DNA of 64,000 nucleotides from Cytobacillus purgationiresistens (GCF_030813235.1 NZ_JAUSUB010000017.1:1-64000); one strand, 5' to 3'. Positions 43,696-53,491 are shown, counted from the stretch's first letter. Made by a program: numbers and translations. The notes: generated from the sequence alone by a model not told the origin.

Positions 43696-44235
43696 TCAAT
43701 AAATATAAAGACCCGTAATCGCTCCGACCGCTAAAGCAATGACAATAACAAAAGCAGGGTGAAGCTTCACCTTCTCTAATAAGATATAACTGCCAATAAT
43801 CATGAGAATCGTGTATATTGTTCCTAGTGAAATAATAGAGTCTTTGGCAAATTGATATGTCATAACGGCTAATAGTACGGCAATAACCGGTCTAACAATT
43901 TTTGAAATATTCTTTACTTGTGGCTTATCCTTATGCTTAAGCAAAATGGCCATTAACAATAGCATTAATATAATAGATGGAGCTATTGTAGCAAATAAAG
44001 CGATAAAACCGCCTAGAACCCCACCTTCTACAAAGCCAATATAAGCAGCCAACTTCGTTGCAATCGGACCAGGCAATGAATTTCCGGCTGCGAGCACTTC
44101 ACTGAATTCCTGCGTAGTCATCCAGCCATAAGTGCCTACCACTTCATTTTCAATTAGCGGAATAGATGACGGCCCCCCGCCATATCCGAGAATTCCAGGG
44201 ATAAAGAACGCTAGAAATATCTGCCAATAAATCAT
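43696..44235 (-). CDS. Short-chain chromate transporter subunit
   Basis: A 179-residue membrane protein of the CHR family, half-size type that works as a pair. The motif FFIPGILGYGGGPSSIPLIENEVV and GNSLPGPIATKLAAYIGF are conserved; about five to six membrane segments are seen. It overlaps its partner by four bases (ATGA). Together the pair corresponds to B. subtilis ywrA/ywrB, which confer chromate efflux. Confidence 0.9.
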   Translation of the reverse strand: MIYWQIFLAFFIPGILGYGGGPSSIPLIENEVVGTYGWMTTQEFSEVLAAGNSLPGPIATKLAAYIGFVEGGVLGGFIALFATIAPSIILMLLLMAILLKHKDKPQVKNISKIVRPVIAVLLAVMTYQFAKDSIISLGTIYTILMIIGSYILLEKVKLHPAFVIVIALAVGAITGLYIY

Positions 44236-44849
44236 TGCTTTGCCTCCTTCTTTTTCTTAAATGGAAGGAAAACAAAAACAATGAGAACAAATATCAGAAT
44301 ACCTGGATGTACATTTACCCATTCGGTTAATAAGTATAATGCCAGAATGAGGTAGATTGCTTTTTTCCATCCGAGTGTATCTCCGGACTTTTTGAAAAAC
44401 TCCCATGTCATTGTTGCAAGCATGACCGCAACAACAGGTACAACTGAAGCTGACATATGCTGAACCCATGGAATATCTTTATATGCTTGAAGAATCTGCA
44501 ATAAGAAAATCATTAATAACGCAGTGGGTACCACAGAAGAAATTAACGCATTCAAGCAACCCATGATACCACCTACGCGATAACCGATATACCCTGCCAT
44601 CTTTGTCGCGATTGGACCTGGCATTGTATTGGCTAAAGCTAACGTATCAGCAAATTCTTCCTCGGTCATCCATTTATACTTTTTCACTGCTTCTTGTTGG
44701 AAAAGGGGGATGGCAGATGGTCCTCCGCCAAACCCAAGCATGCCCACTCTGAAAAAAGCAAACATAAGATCTATCTGTATTCGTAAGCCCGGGCGTGGAC
44801 TTGGGCTCGAAGATTCTTTTTGCTTTTCCTTTGCCGATGAATCTACCAA
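44232..44849 (-). CDS. Short-chain chromate transporter subunit
   Basis: A 205-residue CHR-family partner with FFRVGMLGFGGGPSAIPLFQQEAV and ANTMPGPIATKMAGYIGY. A hydrophilic, Ser/Lys-rich N-terminus of about 25 residues precedes the first membrane segment. It begins with TTG overlapping the GGT stop codon (TTGGTAG), so its translation may be coupled to GGT. Confidence 0.88.
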   Translation of the reverse strand: MVDSSAKEKQKESSSPSPRPGLRIQIDLMFAFFRVGMLGFGGGPSAIPLFQQEAVKKYKWMTEEEFADTLALANTMPGPIATKMAGYIGYRVGGIMGCLNALISSVVPTALLMIFLLQILQAYKDIPWVQHMSASVVPVVAVMLATMTWEFFKKSGDTLGWKKAIYLILALYLLTEWVNVHPGILIFVLIVFVFLPFKKKKEAKQ

Positions 44850-46447
44850 GCAGCAATCGCTCCATCAGTACGGGATTCAGTTCCGCCGATTAATACACCG
44901 CTGTCTGGATTCCTCCATATAATTTGCCCACGCCCGAAGCTTCCTCCATCCGCTGTTACATGAATATCATGTCCTTTGCGTACGAGTGCCTGCACTAAAT
45001 AATTCGGGAATTCAGGTTCCACATGAACGGATTTCCCCTTCATCCACTGCCACCTTGGCATATCTAGTGCGGCTTGAGGATTCAGTAAATAATCGACTGT
45101 ATTCGTAACCACTTGAAAATGACCTTGCGGCTGCATATAGCCGCCCATTACTCCAAATGGTCCTACCGCTTGACCATCCTTTGTTAAAAAGCCTGGGATA
45201 ATCGTATGGTATGTTCTTTTTCCTGGTTTAAGGACATTGGGATGTGACTCATCCAGCGAAAAATCATGACCCCTGTTTTGTAGACCAATGCCTGTCCCAG
45301 GAATAACGATACCAGAACCAAAGCCCATATAATTACTTTGAATATAGGAAATCATATTTCCTTCCTCATCTGCTGCAGCTAAATACACGGTTCCGCCTTT
45401 AGGCAATTCATATGGCTGCGGATCTGATGCCATATCAGTGATGACCCCGCTTCGCTTAGCCGCATATGCTTCAGAAAGCAATTCTTCAGCTGAAATTGGC
45501 ATCTCATCCGGCTCTGTGATAAACGCTTGGCCATCTGTAAATGCTAGTTTCATAGATTCGATTTGTTCATGGAGCGTTTCTGCTGATTGCCATGCTGGCT
45601 TAGACATTTTTTCAAAAACATTCAATGCCATAAGCGCTACCATACCTTGACCATTAGGCGGGATTTCCCATACATCATACCCTTTATAATTAGTGGAAAT
45701 CGGCGTCACCCATTCCGGCTGATATTTACTTAAATCATTCTTCGTTAAATAACCTTTATGTTTCTTCATAAAGCTATCAATCTGATCTGCTAACTCACCT
45801 TCATAGAAAGAACGAGCATTCGTTTCCCCGATCGATTTTAGCGTGCTGGCGTGGCCCGGGGACTTCCATACCTCTCCGATTTCAGGGGCTCTCCCATCTG
45901 GAGCAAAGGTATCAAACCATGCCTGATACTCTTCAGTGGTAAAGTCCTGTTTAAATTTTTCATACGCCTTCTTCCAGAACTTGCCCAGAATTGGTGTAAG
46001 TGGATATCCTTCCTCCGCATAACGAATGGCAGGCTTTAATGCTTCAGCTAGGGATAAACGTCCGAATCTTTCAGATAGTGCTGCCCATGCAGATGGGACA
46101 CCTGGGACGGTAACTGGAATCGTGCCGTGTACAGGCATTTTCTCAAATCCTAAGTCCTTGACTGCCTGTGCAGAAATGGATTCCGGTGCTGGTCCTGAGG
46201 CATTTAGACCATGAAGCTGATCCTTCACCCACACTAGTGCAAAGGCATCGCCGCCAATTCCATTAGAAGTTGGTTCAACTACCGTCAAAGCGGCTGCAGT
46301 CGCAATCGCCGCATCAATAGCGTTTCCGCCTTTTTGCAAAATTTCAAGCCCAGCCTGTGCAGCAAGCGGCTGTGACGTCGCTACCATACCTTTCTTAGCA
46401 AATACCGTATGTCTCTTTGATTGAAAAGGGTGATTTAAAAAATCCAA
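44843..46447 (-). CDS. ywrD: Gamma-glutamyltransferase (cytosolic YwrD type)
   Basis: A 534-residue Ntn hydrolase that cleaves gamma-glutamyl bonds. Autoprocessing would occur before Thr353 (PKGGTVYLAAAD), giving a 352-residue large and a 182-residue small chain. The GNAIDAAIATAAALTVVEP and SNGIGGDAF segments and the C-terminal GGYMQPQGH region are conserved. No signal peptide is present, unlike secreted GGT. It starts with TTG behind AGGAGG. The cluster with chromate transporters and an Lrp regulator matches B. subtilis ywrABCD. It lies between a peptide importer and the transporters. Confidence 0.92.
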   Translation of the reverse strand: MDFLNHPFQSKRHTVFAKKGMVATSQPLAAQAGLEILQKGGNAIDAAIATAAALTVVEPTSNGIGGDAFALVWVKDQLHGLNASGPAPESISAQAVKDLGFEKMPVHGTIPVTVPGVPSAWAALSERFGRLSLAEALKPAIRYAEEGYPLTPILGKFWKKAYEKFKQDFTTEEYQAWFDTFAPDGRAPEIGEVWKSPGHASTLKSIGETNARSFYEGELADQIDSFMKKHKGYLTKNDLSKYQPEWVTPISTNYKGYDVWEIPPNGQGMVALMALNVFEKMSKPAWQSAETLHEQIESMKLAFTDGQAFITEPDEMPISAEELLSEAYAAKRSGVITDMASDPQPYELPKGGTVYLAAADEEGNMISYIQSNYMGFGSGIVIPGTGIGLQNRGHDFSLDESHPNVLKPGKRTYHTIIPGFLTKDGQAVGPFGVMGGYMQPQGHFQVVTNTVDYLLNPQAALDMPRWQWMKGKSVHVEPEFPNYLVQALVRKGHDIHVTADGGSFGRGQIIWRNPDSGVLIGGTESRTDGAIAAW

Positions 46448-46465
46448 AAAAATTCCTCCTAATTA

Positions 46466-46990
46466 AAAAGTGGAAGAGCCTTGGTCAGCCCCGACAAGCA
46501 TAAGACGCAATGGAAATGAAGGTGGTTTTTCCTTCAATTCCATTGTGCCTTATGACCTCGAGGGGCTAGGCTCTGGAACTAGATTAATTGAAATGTGAAG
46601 GTGGCTTGCTCAGGAGCGACAAGCTTAAGACGAGGCTCACAGAAAGGTCGATTTTTACCTTTTTGGGAGGCCTTGGCTTAAGACCTCGAGCTCCTAGCCA
46701 CCGCAACTAGATTTAATTAAAAAGTGGAAGAGCCTTGGTCAGCCCCGACAAGCATTAGACGCAATGGAAATGAAGGTGGTTTTTCCTTCAATTCCATTGT
46801 GGCTTATGACCTCGAGGGGCTAGGCTCTGGAACTAGATTAATTGAAATGTGAAGGTGGCTTGCTCAGGAGCGACAAGCATAAGACCTCGAGCTCCTAACC
46901 ACCGCAACTAGACTAAATAAAATGTGAAGGTGGCTTGGTCAAGAGCGACATGTATAAAACGCTTTAAATGCTCTCAAACAAGCAGGCTCC
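46466..46990. repeat. Tandem array of family A hairpin repeats
   Basis: A composite block starting AAGTGGAAGAGCCTTGGTCAG at 46461 repeats at 46715 (254-base period). Each block joins two hairpin units of about 125 bases; the second block has lost one inner hairpin and is followed by a third, degenerate unit. One unit pairs AGAGCC/GGCTCT, AGCCCC/GGGGCT, CATAAG/CTTATG, CAATGGAA/TTCCATTG and TGAAGG/CCTTCA in succession. Confidence 0.88.
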
Positions 46991-47028
46991 AAAAACTAGA
47001 TTAATAGAAAAGAACGCGTTCACATTTT

Positions 47029-47063
47029 AAAAAAACAAGACTCCCCCTACATTGTAGGAGGGT
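47029..47063 (-). terminator. Intrinsic terminator of the opp operon
   Basis: On the minus strand CCTCCTAC pairs with GTAGGGGG around AAT, followed by TTGTTTTTTT, ten bases beyond oppF. Confidence 0.75.
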
Positions 47064-47072
47064 TCCAGGAAA

Positions 47073-48086
47073 TCATATAATTGATTGGCCCGCAAAGTGA
47101 CAAGCAGCAAAATGATTGGATTCATGCTCTTTCCAAGCTGGCTTATCTTGTTTGCAAATATCTTGGGCAATGGGACATCTAGTATGAAAAGGACATCCAC
47201 TTGGAGGATCTGCAGGGTTTGGTAAGTCTCCTTGCAAACGAATTCGCTTCCGGTTCTTTTGGACGGTTGGACGCGGAATAGCAGATAATAACGCTTGCGT
47301 ATAAGGATGCAATGGCTGATTGAATAAATCTTCAACGCTTCCAAGCTCCACTGTATGTCCTAAATACATAACTAACACGCGATCGCAGAAATAACGAACC
47401 ACACCTAAATCATGAGAAATAAAAAGGTAAGATAATTGATATTTCTCCTGGATGGTTTTTAAAAGTTTTAATACTTGTGCCTGAACAGACACATCTAAAG
47501 CCGATACTGCTTCATCACAGATGATAAATGAAGGGTTTAGCGCAATTGCTCGGGCAATTCCAATCCTCTGCCTTTGCCCTCCACTGAATTCATGGGGATA
47601 GCGCTCAAAGTGTTCTTCCTTCAATCCAACCTCTTCCAATAAATCAATAACTGCCTTCTTTTTCTCACTCGAAGACATATTAGTGTGCATGGTGAACACT
47701 TCTTCCAACGCATGTCCAATTCGTTGCCTTGGATTAAGTGAAGCAAATGGATCTTGGAAAATCATTTGCATTTCTTTCACAAATTTAAGTTTTTCTCTTC
47801 TTTTTAAGCTTTGGATTTCTGTATCTTTAAAGGTGATTTTACCATCAGTTAATTCTTCCAAGCCTAATATGGCTTTTCCTAATGTTGATTTGCCACAGCC
47901 AGATTCACCAACGACACCTAAACTTTCTCCCTCATATAACTGTAAGGAAACATTCTCCACGGCTTTGACATTCCCCTGCACTCTTTGAAGAACGCCGCCT
48001 CTTATAGGATAATATTTTTTTATACCATTAAGTTCGAGAAGGATCTTCCCTTGATTTATCTTTTTAGAAGTTAAGGCTGCTGCCAT
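47073..48086 (-). CDS. oppF: Oligopeptide ABC transporter ATPase OppF/DppF type
   Basis: A 337-residue ATPase with Walker [10 protein letters not shown], signature FSGGQRQR, Walker B FIICDEAVSALD, and a C-terminal oligopeptide transporter extension carrying the Cys-rich CPFHTRCPIAQDIC motif. I chose the ATG behind GAGGGGG. It overlaps the end of oppD by 23 bases. It works as a heterodimer with the preceding ATPase. Confidence 0.92.
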   Translation of the reverse strand: MAAALTSKKINQGKILLELNGIKKYYPIRGGVLQRVQGNVKAVENVSLQLYEGESLGVVGESGCGKSTLGKAILGLEELTDGKITFKDTEIQSLKRREKLKFVKEMQMIFQDPFASLNPRQRIGHALEEVFTMHTNMSSSEKKKAVIDLLEEVGLKEEHFERYPHEFSGGQRQRIGIARAIALNPSFIICDEAVSALDVSVQAQVLKLLKTIQEKYQLSYLFISHDLGVVRYFCDRVLVMYLGHTVELGSVEDLFNQPLHPYTQALLSAIPRPTVQKNRKRIRLQGDLPNPADPPSGCPFHTRCPIAQDICKQDKPAWKEHESNHFAACHFAGQSII

Positions 48087-49062
48087 TGGAATCCCCCTCA
48101 CTTTCTAACCAACAGCTCGCTGTATGGGTATTAGATATGTGAAACTCAGGTGGTTCTTGACTTCTGCACTTTTCGCTAGCAAACTGACATCTATCTTGGA
48201 ATCTACAACCGATTATTTTTGCGTGTAAGCTTGGTAATGAGCCCGGTATCGCTTCTAGTACAAAGTCTGGATCATCTACATTTGGCACTGAGTTCAAGAG
48301 ACCAATCGTATAAGGGTGCTTGGGATGATTAAAAATCTCCTCCACCGTTCCTTCTTCCACCTTTTTACCAGCGTACATAACCATTACCCTGTCCGCTACC
48401 TCTGCAACAACGCCCATATCATGAGTGACCATTATAACACCCATATGAAAATCATGCTTTAGATCATTAATCAAATCCAGTATTTGTGCTTGAATGGTTA
48501 CATCGAGTGCGGTTGTTGGTTCGTCAGCAATAAGTAAACCAGGGTTGCATGAGAGTGCAATAGCAATCATTACCCGCTGTCTCATCCCTCCGCTTAATTC
48601 ATGAGGGTATTGATTCATTCTTTTCTCAGGATATGGTATACCTACTTGTTTCAAAAGTTCAATTCCCTTTTTCGTTGCTTCATTCTTCGAAAGCTTTAGA
48701 TGAAGCATAAGGGGTTCCCGCAACTGGAATCCAATGGTTAGCACCGGGTTCAAGGCAGTCATGGGCTCTTGAAAAATCATTGATATTTTATTCCCTCTGA
48801 TTTTCCTCATTTGTTCTGGTGAGTATTGATGAATAGGTTCACCTTGATAGCGTACTTCTCCGCTCGCAATTTTCCCGTTGCTAGGTAATAGGCCAATAAC
48901 TGAGAGAGAAGTAATACTTTTACCACAGCCTGATTCACCAACGATACATAATGTTTCCCCTTTCTTTAATGAAAAGGAGACATCACGGACAGCAGGCAAT
49001 TGCCCGTCTGCTGTCCGAAATTCAGTCACTATGTTTTTGACCTCCAGTAATGTCTCTCCCAT
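48064..49062 (-). CDS. oppD: Oligopeptide ABC transporter ATPase OppD/DppD type
   Basis: A 332-residue ATPase with Walker A GESGCGKS, signature LSGGMRQR, Walker [13 protein letters not shown] and the C-terminal [14 protein letters not shown] motif. It lies eight bases after the binding-protein gene and pairs with OppF. Confidence 0.92.
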   Translation of the reverse strand: MGETLLEVKNIVTEFRTADGQLPAVRDVSFSLKKGETLCIVGESGCGKSITSLSVIGLLPSNGKIASGEVRYQGEPIHQYSPEQMRKIRGNKISMIFQEPMTALNPVLTIGFQLREPLMLHLKLSKNEATKKGIELLKQVGIPYPEKRMNQYPHELSGGMRQRVMIAIALSCNPGLLIADEPTTALDVTIQAQILDLINDLKHDFHMGVIMVTHDMGVVAEVADRVMVMYAGKKVEEGTVEEIFNHPKHPYTIGLLNSVPNVDDPDFVLEAIPGSLPSLHAKIIGCRFQDRCQFASEKCRSQEPPEFHISNTHTASCWLESEGDSNGSSLNF

Positions 49063-49070
49063 AATTCACC

Positions 49071-50609
49071 CTACTTTCTTGTTACTTTTGATACATTCCA
49101 TTTGCCTGTCGGCTCTAATATTAACCCTTCATATGAGCTTTCAAGTGCAGCCGTTACGACATCATGGTACATCACAACAACCGCGTTATCATCCATCATT
49201 AATTTGTTAGCTTGGTCAAGAATTTCCAAGCGTTTCTCTTGGTCTGTTGTTGTTCTGGATTCTTCTACTAATTTATCAAACTCAGGATTGCTGTATTGTG
49301 CACGGTTAGATGATCCAACATTATCGCTGTGGAAGTTGGGATAGAATAGCTCAGAGCCATCTGCAGTCAGATTGGACCAGCTTAAGAAGGTAATATCATA
49401 GTTTCCATCTCTGGCTGTATCTAAGAATGACGCCCATTCCATTGATTCAATTTTCACGTTAAATCCAGCATCTGTTAACTGGGCTTGAACAACCTCAGCC
49501 ATCAATATATAGTTGTTTCTATTTGGTGTTAATAGCGTAAGCGGTTGTTTATCATACCCATTTTTCTTCACTAATTCTTTGGCTCTTTCTACATCAAACG
49601 GTGTTCCTGCCTTGTCCGCAGACTCATCATAACCAAATACCTTTGGTCCAATAACACTATCGCTTCTAATACCTAAACCGTTCATTTTTGAAATAAATGC
49701 ATCTCTATCAATTGCGCTGGCAAGCGCTTCTTTTAATTCAGGATCTTGCAATTCTTCTTTGCTGTGGTTGACTGTGAAGTAGTATTGCGGTGTGCCATCC
49801 ACTTTCTCTACCGCCACATTTTTCAAGCTTTCCACCCTGCTTAATTGTTCTGTTGGCAGCTTATCGATAAATTGTACTTCTCCTGCTTGGAGCATCGAGA
49901 TCGCAGTTGAAATTTCTGGTACTACTTTAAAAATCATCTTTTTAATCTCAGGCTCACCATCATGATAGTCAGAGTTGGATTCTAATACGACTTGGTCACC
50001 AGGTACCCAACTGACAAATTTAAATGGACCTGTACCAACAGGTTCTTTGTTGATATCACCAGCTTTATCAGCCTCAGGGCTAACAATTGCCGCGTTTGAG
50101 TGAGATAAAGAAGCAAGGAATGGTCCATACGGATATTTCGTCTTAATTTCGACTGTGTAATCGTCGATGACAGTAATTGTATCAACGGGTTCCATTAAAG
50201 ACGCACGTGGGGCAGCTGTAGCTGGATCACGCAATTTATCAAATGTGTATTTTACTGCTTCTGCATTAAAATCTGTACCATCATGGAACTTGATGCCTTC
50301 TTTTAGTTTAATTACCCAAGTGTTTTCCTCCGGGTTCTCATATGACTCGGCTAATTTAGGTTCAATTTCCATTGTTTCTGCATTTCTTTCAAATAATTTT
50401 TCATACACATGGTCTGTTACATTCGCTGAAGCACTATCATTAGTCAAGATTGGTGATAGACCAACTGCATCTGTAAGGGATGCATATGTGAAGCTATCGA
50501 TCCCTTCCTTATTGTCTGTACTTTCCCCGCCTGAAGCAGAATCATTGGAACAGGCAGCCAGAAATAAAAAGGCAATAATCGATATGAATACAAGTAATTT
50601 CTTTTTCAT
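49071..50609 (-). CDS. oppA: Peptide-binding lipoprotein of the OppA/DppA (SBP_bac_5) family
   Basis: A 512-residue lipoprotein (lipobox LAAC at about residue 20). The family segments YENPEENTWVIKLKEGIKFHDGTDFNAEAVKYTFDKLRDP and PVGTGPFKFVSWVPGDQVVLE are seen. The ATG follows AGGGGG. It lies between the permeases and the ATPases. The adjacent cytosolic GGT suggests gamma-glutamyl peptides or glutathione as one possible ligand, which sequence alone cannot show. Confidence 0.9.
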   Translation of the reverse strand: MKKKLLVFISIIAFLFLAACSNDSASGGESTDNKEGIDSFTYASLTDAVGLSPILTNDSASANVTDHVYEKLFERNAETMEIEPKLAESYENPEENTWVIKLKEGIKFHDGTDFNAEAVKYTFDKLRDPATAAPRASLMEPVDTITVIDDYTVEIKTKYPYGPFLASLSHSNAAIVSPEADKAGDINKEPVGTGPFKFVSWVPGDQVVLESNSDYHDGEPEIKKMIFKVVPEISTAISMLQAGEVQFIDKLPTEQLSRVESLKNVAVEKVDGTPQYYFTVNHSKEELQDPELKEALASAIDRDAFISKMNGLGIRSDSVIGPKVFGYDESADKAGTPFDVERAKELVKKNGYDKQPLTLLTPNRNNYILMAEVVQAQLTDAGFNVKIESMEWASFLDTARDGNYDITFLSWSNLTADGSELFYPNFHSDNVGSSNRAQYSNPEFDKLVEESRTTTDQEKRLEILDQANKLMMDDNAVVVMYHDVVTAALESSYEGLILEPTGKWNVSKVTRK

Positions 50610-50654
50610 GTTTGTTCCCCCTAAATTTTTTTATAAAAGTTTGCCCCTTGATTA

Positions 50655-51548
50655 TTAGATATCCATATTTGGATCAATGGCGTCTCTTAGCCCATCACCA
50701 ACCACATTAAAGGCAAATACAGTTAGCATAATCGCAATTCCTGGAATAATAGTTAAATGCGGAGAGCTCCACATAAACGCTTGTCCTTGAGAAATCATTG
50801 CGCCCCATTCAGGTGTTGGCGGCTGTGCGCCTAGCCCGAGATAGCTTAATGAAGCAGTAGAAAGGATGGCTGTTGCCATTCTCATCGTTGCAAACACGAT
50901 GATGGGTGCAAAGCAGTTTGGCAAGATATGCTTGACCATAATCCTAAAATCAGATGCGCCAAGCGATTTCATCGCCATGATGTACTCCTTTTCTTTAATA
51001 GAAAGAACGGAGCCTCGAACAATCCTGGCACAAGACGGAATCGACCATATACTGATTGCTATAGCTACATTGATCAAGCTTGTTCCAAGTACTGCGATAA
51101 TCAGCATAGCTAGTAATATTCCTGGGAAAGAGAACAATAGATCTACTATCCTCATGATGATGCCATCAAGTTTCTTATAATATCCGCCAAGGAGCCCCAG
51201 TGTAACGCCTCCTATTAATCCTAAGCTGACAGCGACTATACCTACAATGAGTGAAATTCGTGAACCATGTACGATTCTGCTCCAAACATCTCTGCCATAA
51301 TTATCTGTTCCCAGCCAGTGGCCTTCACTCAATACTGGGAGTTCGCTTGAAGCTAAATTTTGCTTCACCGGATCATGAACAGTAATCATCGGTGCAAACA
51401 GGGCCATTCCAATTTGAATGATGATAATTATTAACCCGATGACCGCTAACTTATTCTTAAGAAGCTTTTTCGCCGTTATGATAAATTCATGCTGTTTCTT
51501 CTTCTTTTTCGGCATTTGACTGCTTACTAAAGGCACTGTCTCCGCCAT
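50655..51548 (-). CDS. oppC: Peptide ABC transporter permease OppC/DppC type
   Basis: A 297-residue permease: a cytosolic N-terminus, an N-terminal membrane segment with the OppC_N domain, then the transport domain with the coupling loop (KEKEYIMAMKSLGASDFRIMVKHILPN). The ATG is behind GAGGAGG. It is 16 bases after oppB. Confidence 0.92.
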   Translation of the reverse strand: MAETVPLVSSQMPKKKKKQHEFIITAKKLLKNKLAVIGLIIIIIQIGMALFAPMITVHDPVKQNLASSELPVLSEGHWLGTDNYGRDVWSRIVHGSRISLIVGIVAVSLGLIGGVTLGLLGGYYKKLDGIIMRIVDLLFSFPGILLAMLIIAVLGTSLINVAIAISIWSIPSCARIVRGSVLSIKEKEYIMAMKSLGASDFRIMVKHILPNCFAPIIVFATMRMATAILSTASLSYLGLGAQPPTPEWGAMISQGQAFMWSSPHLTIIPGIAIMLTVFAFNVVGDGLRDAIDPNMDI

Positions 51549-51564
51549 CCATATTCCTCCTCTC

Positions 51565-52506
51565 CTATTGGTATTTAATCCTTGGATCTACATAGGTATA
51601 AACAATATCAACAATTAAATTGACGAGCACAAACAGTGTGGCTACAAGTAAAACTGATCCTTGTACCATTGGAAAATCACGTGCCGCAATCGCATCGATC
51701 ATTAATCTGCCTACACCATTAATCGCAAATACCTTTTCAGTAATGATGGTTCCGCCCAGTAAAGCCCCGAAGTTCACTCCGATAACTGTTAAAACCGGAA
51801 TCATGGCATTTTTTAATGTGTGAATCCAAATGACGCTGCTTTCCTTTACACCCTTCGCTCTCGCTGTCCGAACATAATCTGCTCTTACAACCTCTAACAT
51901 GGATGACCTTGTCATCCTGGCTATCATTGCAGCTGATCCAGTTCCTAATGTTATCGCTGGCAGAACCAATTCTTTCATGCCATCGATTGTATACCATGGG
52001 GCGTCAAGACCACTTACCGGCAGCCATTGGAGATTAACAGCAAAAACTAAGATGAGCACTGCGCCAAGCCAAAAGTTCGGAATGGATATACCAGCTAATG
52101 CAATGGTCGTTGAACCAACGTCCAGCCAAGTATTGTGCTTAAGTGCTGAAATGAGTCCTGCCAGTATCCCAATCACGATGGCGATAATCATACTCGCAAT
52201 CGCAAGCTTCATTGTATTGGGGAGCCGAACGGCAATCGCTTCAGACACAGATTGACGCGTTTGATAGGAGTATCCTAAATCACCTTATACGACACCGCCC
52301 ACATATCTAGCATACTGTGTCAAAAATGGATCATTAAGTCCTAGATTCTCTTTGATTGCTTCTATATCTGATTCAGATGCAGTTGGTCCGCCAATCATGG
52401 ATGCAGGATCACCAGGCGCCATATACATCGATGAAAAGACAAGAAAGGAAATTCCAAATAGAAGGAATATCAACTGAAAAAATCTTCTGACAATCATACC
52501 TATCAT
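51565..52506 (-). pseudogene. oppB: oppB permease interrupted by an in-frame stop
   Basis: The frame would encode about 313 residues of an OppB/DppB permease, but a TAA at 52285-52287 stops it after about 73 residues (QYARYVGGVV-stop-GDLGYSYQTRQSV). Both halves are in the same frame, so a single C-to-T change in a CAA (the family normally has Gln or His before GDLG) explains it. The second half (from GTG 52248) keeps the complete transport domain with KGVKESSVIWIHTLKNAMIPV. A start at the ATG behind GGGAGG is chosen. The gene may be truly inactive, read through or a sequencing error. Confidence 0.88.
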
Positions 52507-52736
52507 TCTAACTACCTCCCTCTTAATCATTTGTTAATCAATTATGTTGTTTTGATTACAAAATGTTTCAAATTGTTTAAAAATGATTATAGAACATAAA
52601 AAAACAAAATACTACATTTATTTTCACTTTTTTAAAGATTATTTATTTTAAGTTTCCTTTTGTTTACTAAATCAGTAAAATCATATCAATTTGTAAATCT
52701 TTTAAGGAGTAATTGTTATTTTTTGTTTATTCGTGT

Positions 52737-52750
52737 TTAAAACGCTTTCA
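52737..52750 (+). promoter_or_regulatory. cre-like site upstream of the opp operon
   Basis: TTAAAACGCTTTCA matches 13 of 14 positions of the CcpA consensus TGWAANCGNTNWCA. It is about 230 bases upstream of oppB. Confidence 0.5.
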
Positions 52751-52794
52751 TACCAATTCGAAATACGAATAATTAGGTAAAAATCCCACTTTTT

Positions 52795-52856
52795 CCAAAA
52801 ATAAAAAGACTGACGTCGAGACAGTAAAATATTTCTACTGTCTTGGCGTCAGTCTT
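52795..52856 (-). terminator. Intrinsic terminator of the lrp gene
   Basis: A 21-bp stem with two imperfect pairs (AAGACTGACG...AGACAGTA) around a nine-base loop, with a minus-strand T tract, 18 bases beyond the stop. Confidence 0.88.
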
Positions 52857-52874
52857 AGATCAACCTTTTTCTAC

Positions 52875-53318
52875 TTATAATTTCAGTCCGCGTCTGCTTT
52901 TAAATCGACGCAGAAGGATATGGCTTTCGACACGAGTAATCCCATCAAAAGCATGCAGCTCCTCATTGATAAACCTTTCCAATGCTTCAAAGTTATCTAC
53001 TAGCACATGCGTATGGAGTGTAGAGGGGCCTGTCATTTGATAACAACTGGCTACACTTGGATTTTCCGCCAATCCCTCTGCAACCTTTACTAATGAGCTT
53101 GGTTCACAGTCAATTTCAAAGAATGCCGATACTTCCTTGCCTGCTTTACTGCTATTGATGACAACAGTAAACTGTTCAATCACACCATCTTCAACTAATC
53201 TAGCAACCCTCTCTCGCACAGCTACACGGGATAAGCCCAGTTCCTTGCCAATATCAACATAAGAGAGCCTTCCATTAGTCGTCAATAGGTCCAAAATCTT
53301 TTTGTCCACTACATCCAT
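52875..53318 (-). CDS. Lrp/AsnC-family regulator
   Basis: A 147-residue regulator with an N-terminal helix-turn-helix (DKKILDLLTTNGRLSYVDIGKELGLSRVAVRERVARL) and a C-terminal RAM ligand domain (PSVASCYQMTGPSTLHTHV). It lies upstream of the opp operon on the same strand behind its own terminator. By cluster resemblance it may be the YwrC counterpart, controlling the neighbouring chromate transporter/GGT or peptide genes; this is inferred. Confidence 0.88.
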   Translation of the reverse strand: MDVVDKKILDLLTTNGRLSYVDIGKELGLSRVAVRERVARLVEDGVIEQFTVVINSSKAGKEVSAFFEIDCEPSSLVKVAEGLAENPSVASCYQMTGPSTLHTHVLVDNFEALERFINEELHAFDGITRVESHILLRRFKSRRGLKL

Positions 53319-53491
53319 AGGTATTCACCTTTCCTTACAACAATTAAGTGTATTATATGGGAATTCATTTCAGAATGATATAAAATAATCTGAAATTTTT
53401 CCACTATGGTCGTATTCGTAGACAAAAACAATCATTCTGTAGATTTGTTCTTTTATTTTGACCAATCAACTAAAAAAGTGCTTTACTTTCC

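Larger units (their letters stand above)
52507..52874. other. opp promoter region and lrp downstream region
   Basis: Very AT-rich. A TATAAT on the minus strand at 52586-52591 has no good -35. A cre-like site lies at 52737-52750 and the lrp terminator at 52795-52856. No gene is seen. Confidence 0.5.

Noticed and set aside
46461-46990. CRISPR-like array
   Set aside because: The period is 254 bases with inner hairpins and no unique spacers between short direct repeats; no cas genes nearby. It is a tandem hairpin repeat.
52285-52530. Separate small gene upstream of a shorter permease gene
   Set aside because: Both pieces are in the same frame and together make one normal-length OppB, so a nonsense mutation is the simpler reading.
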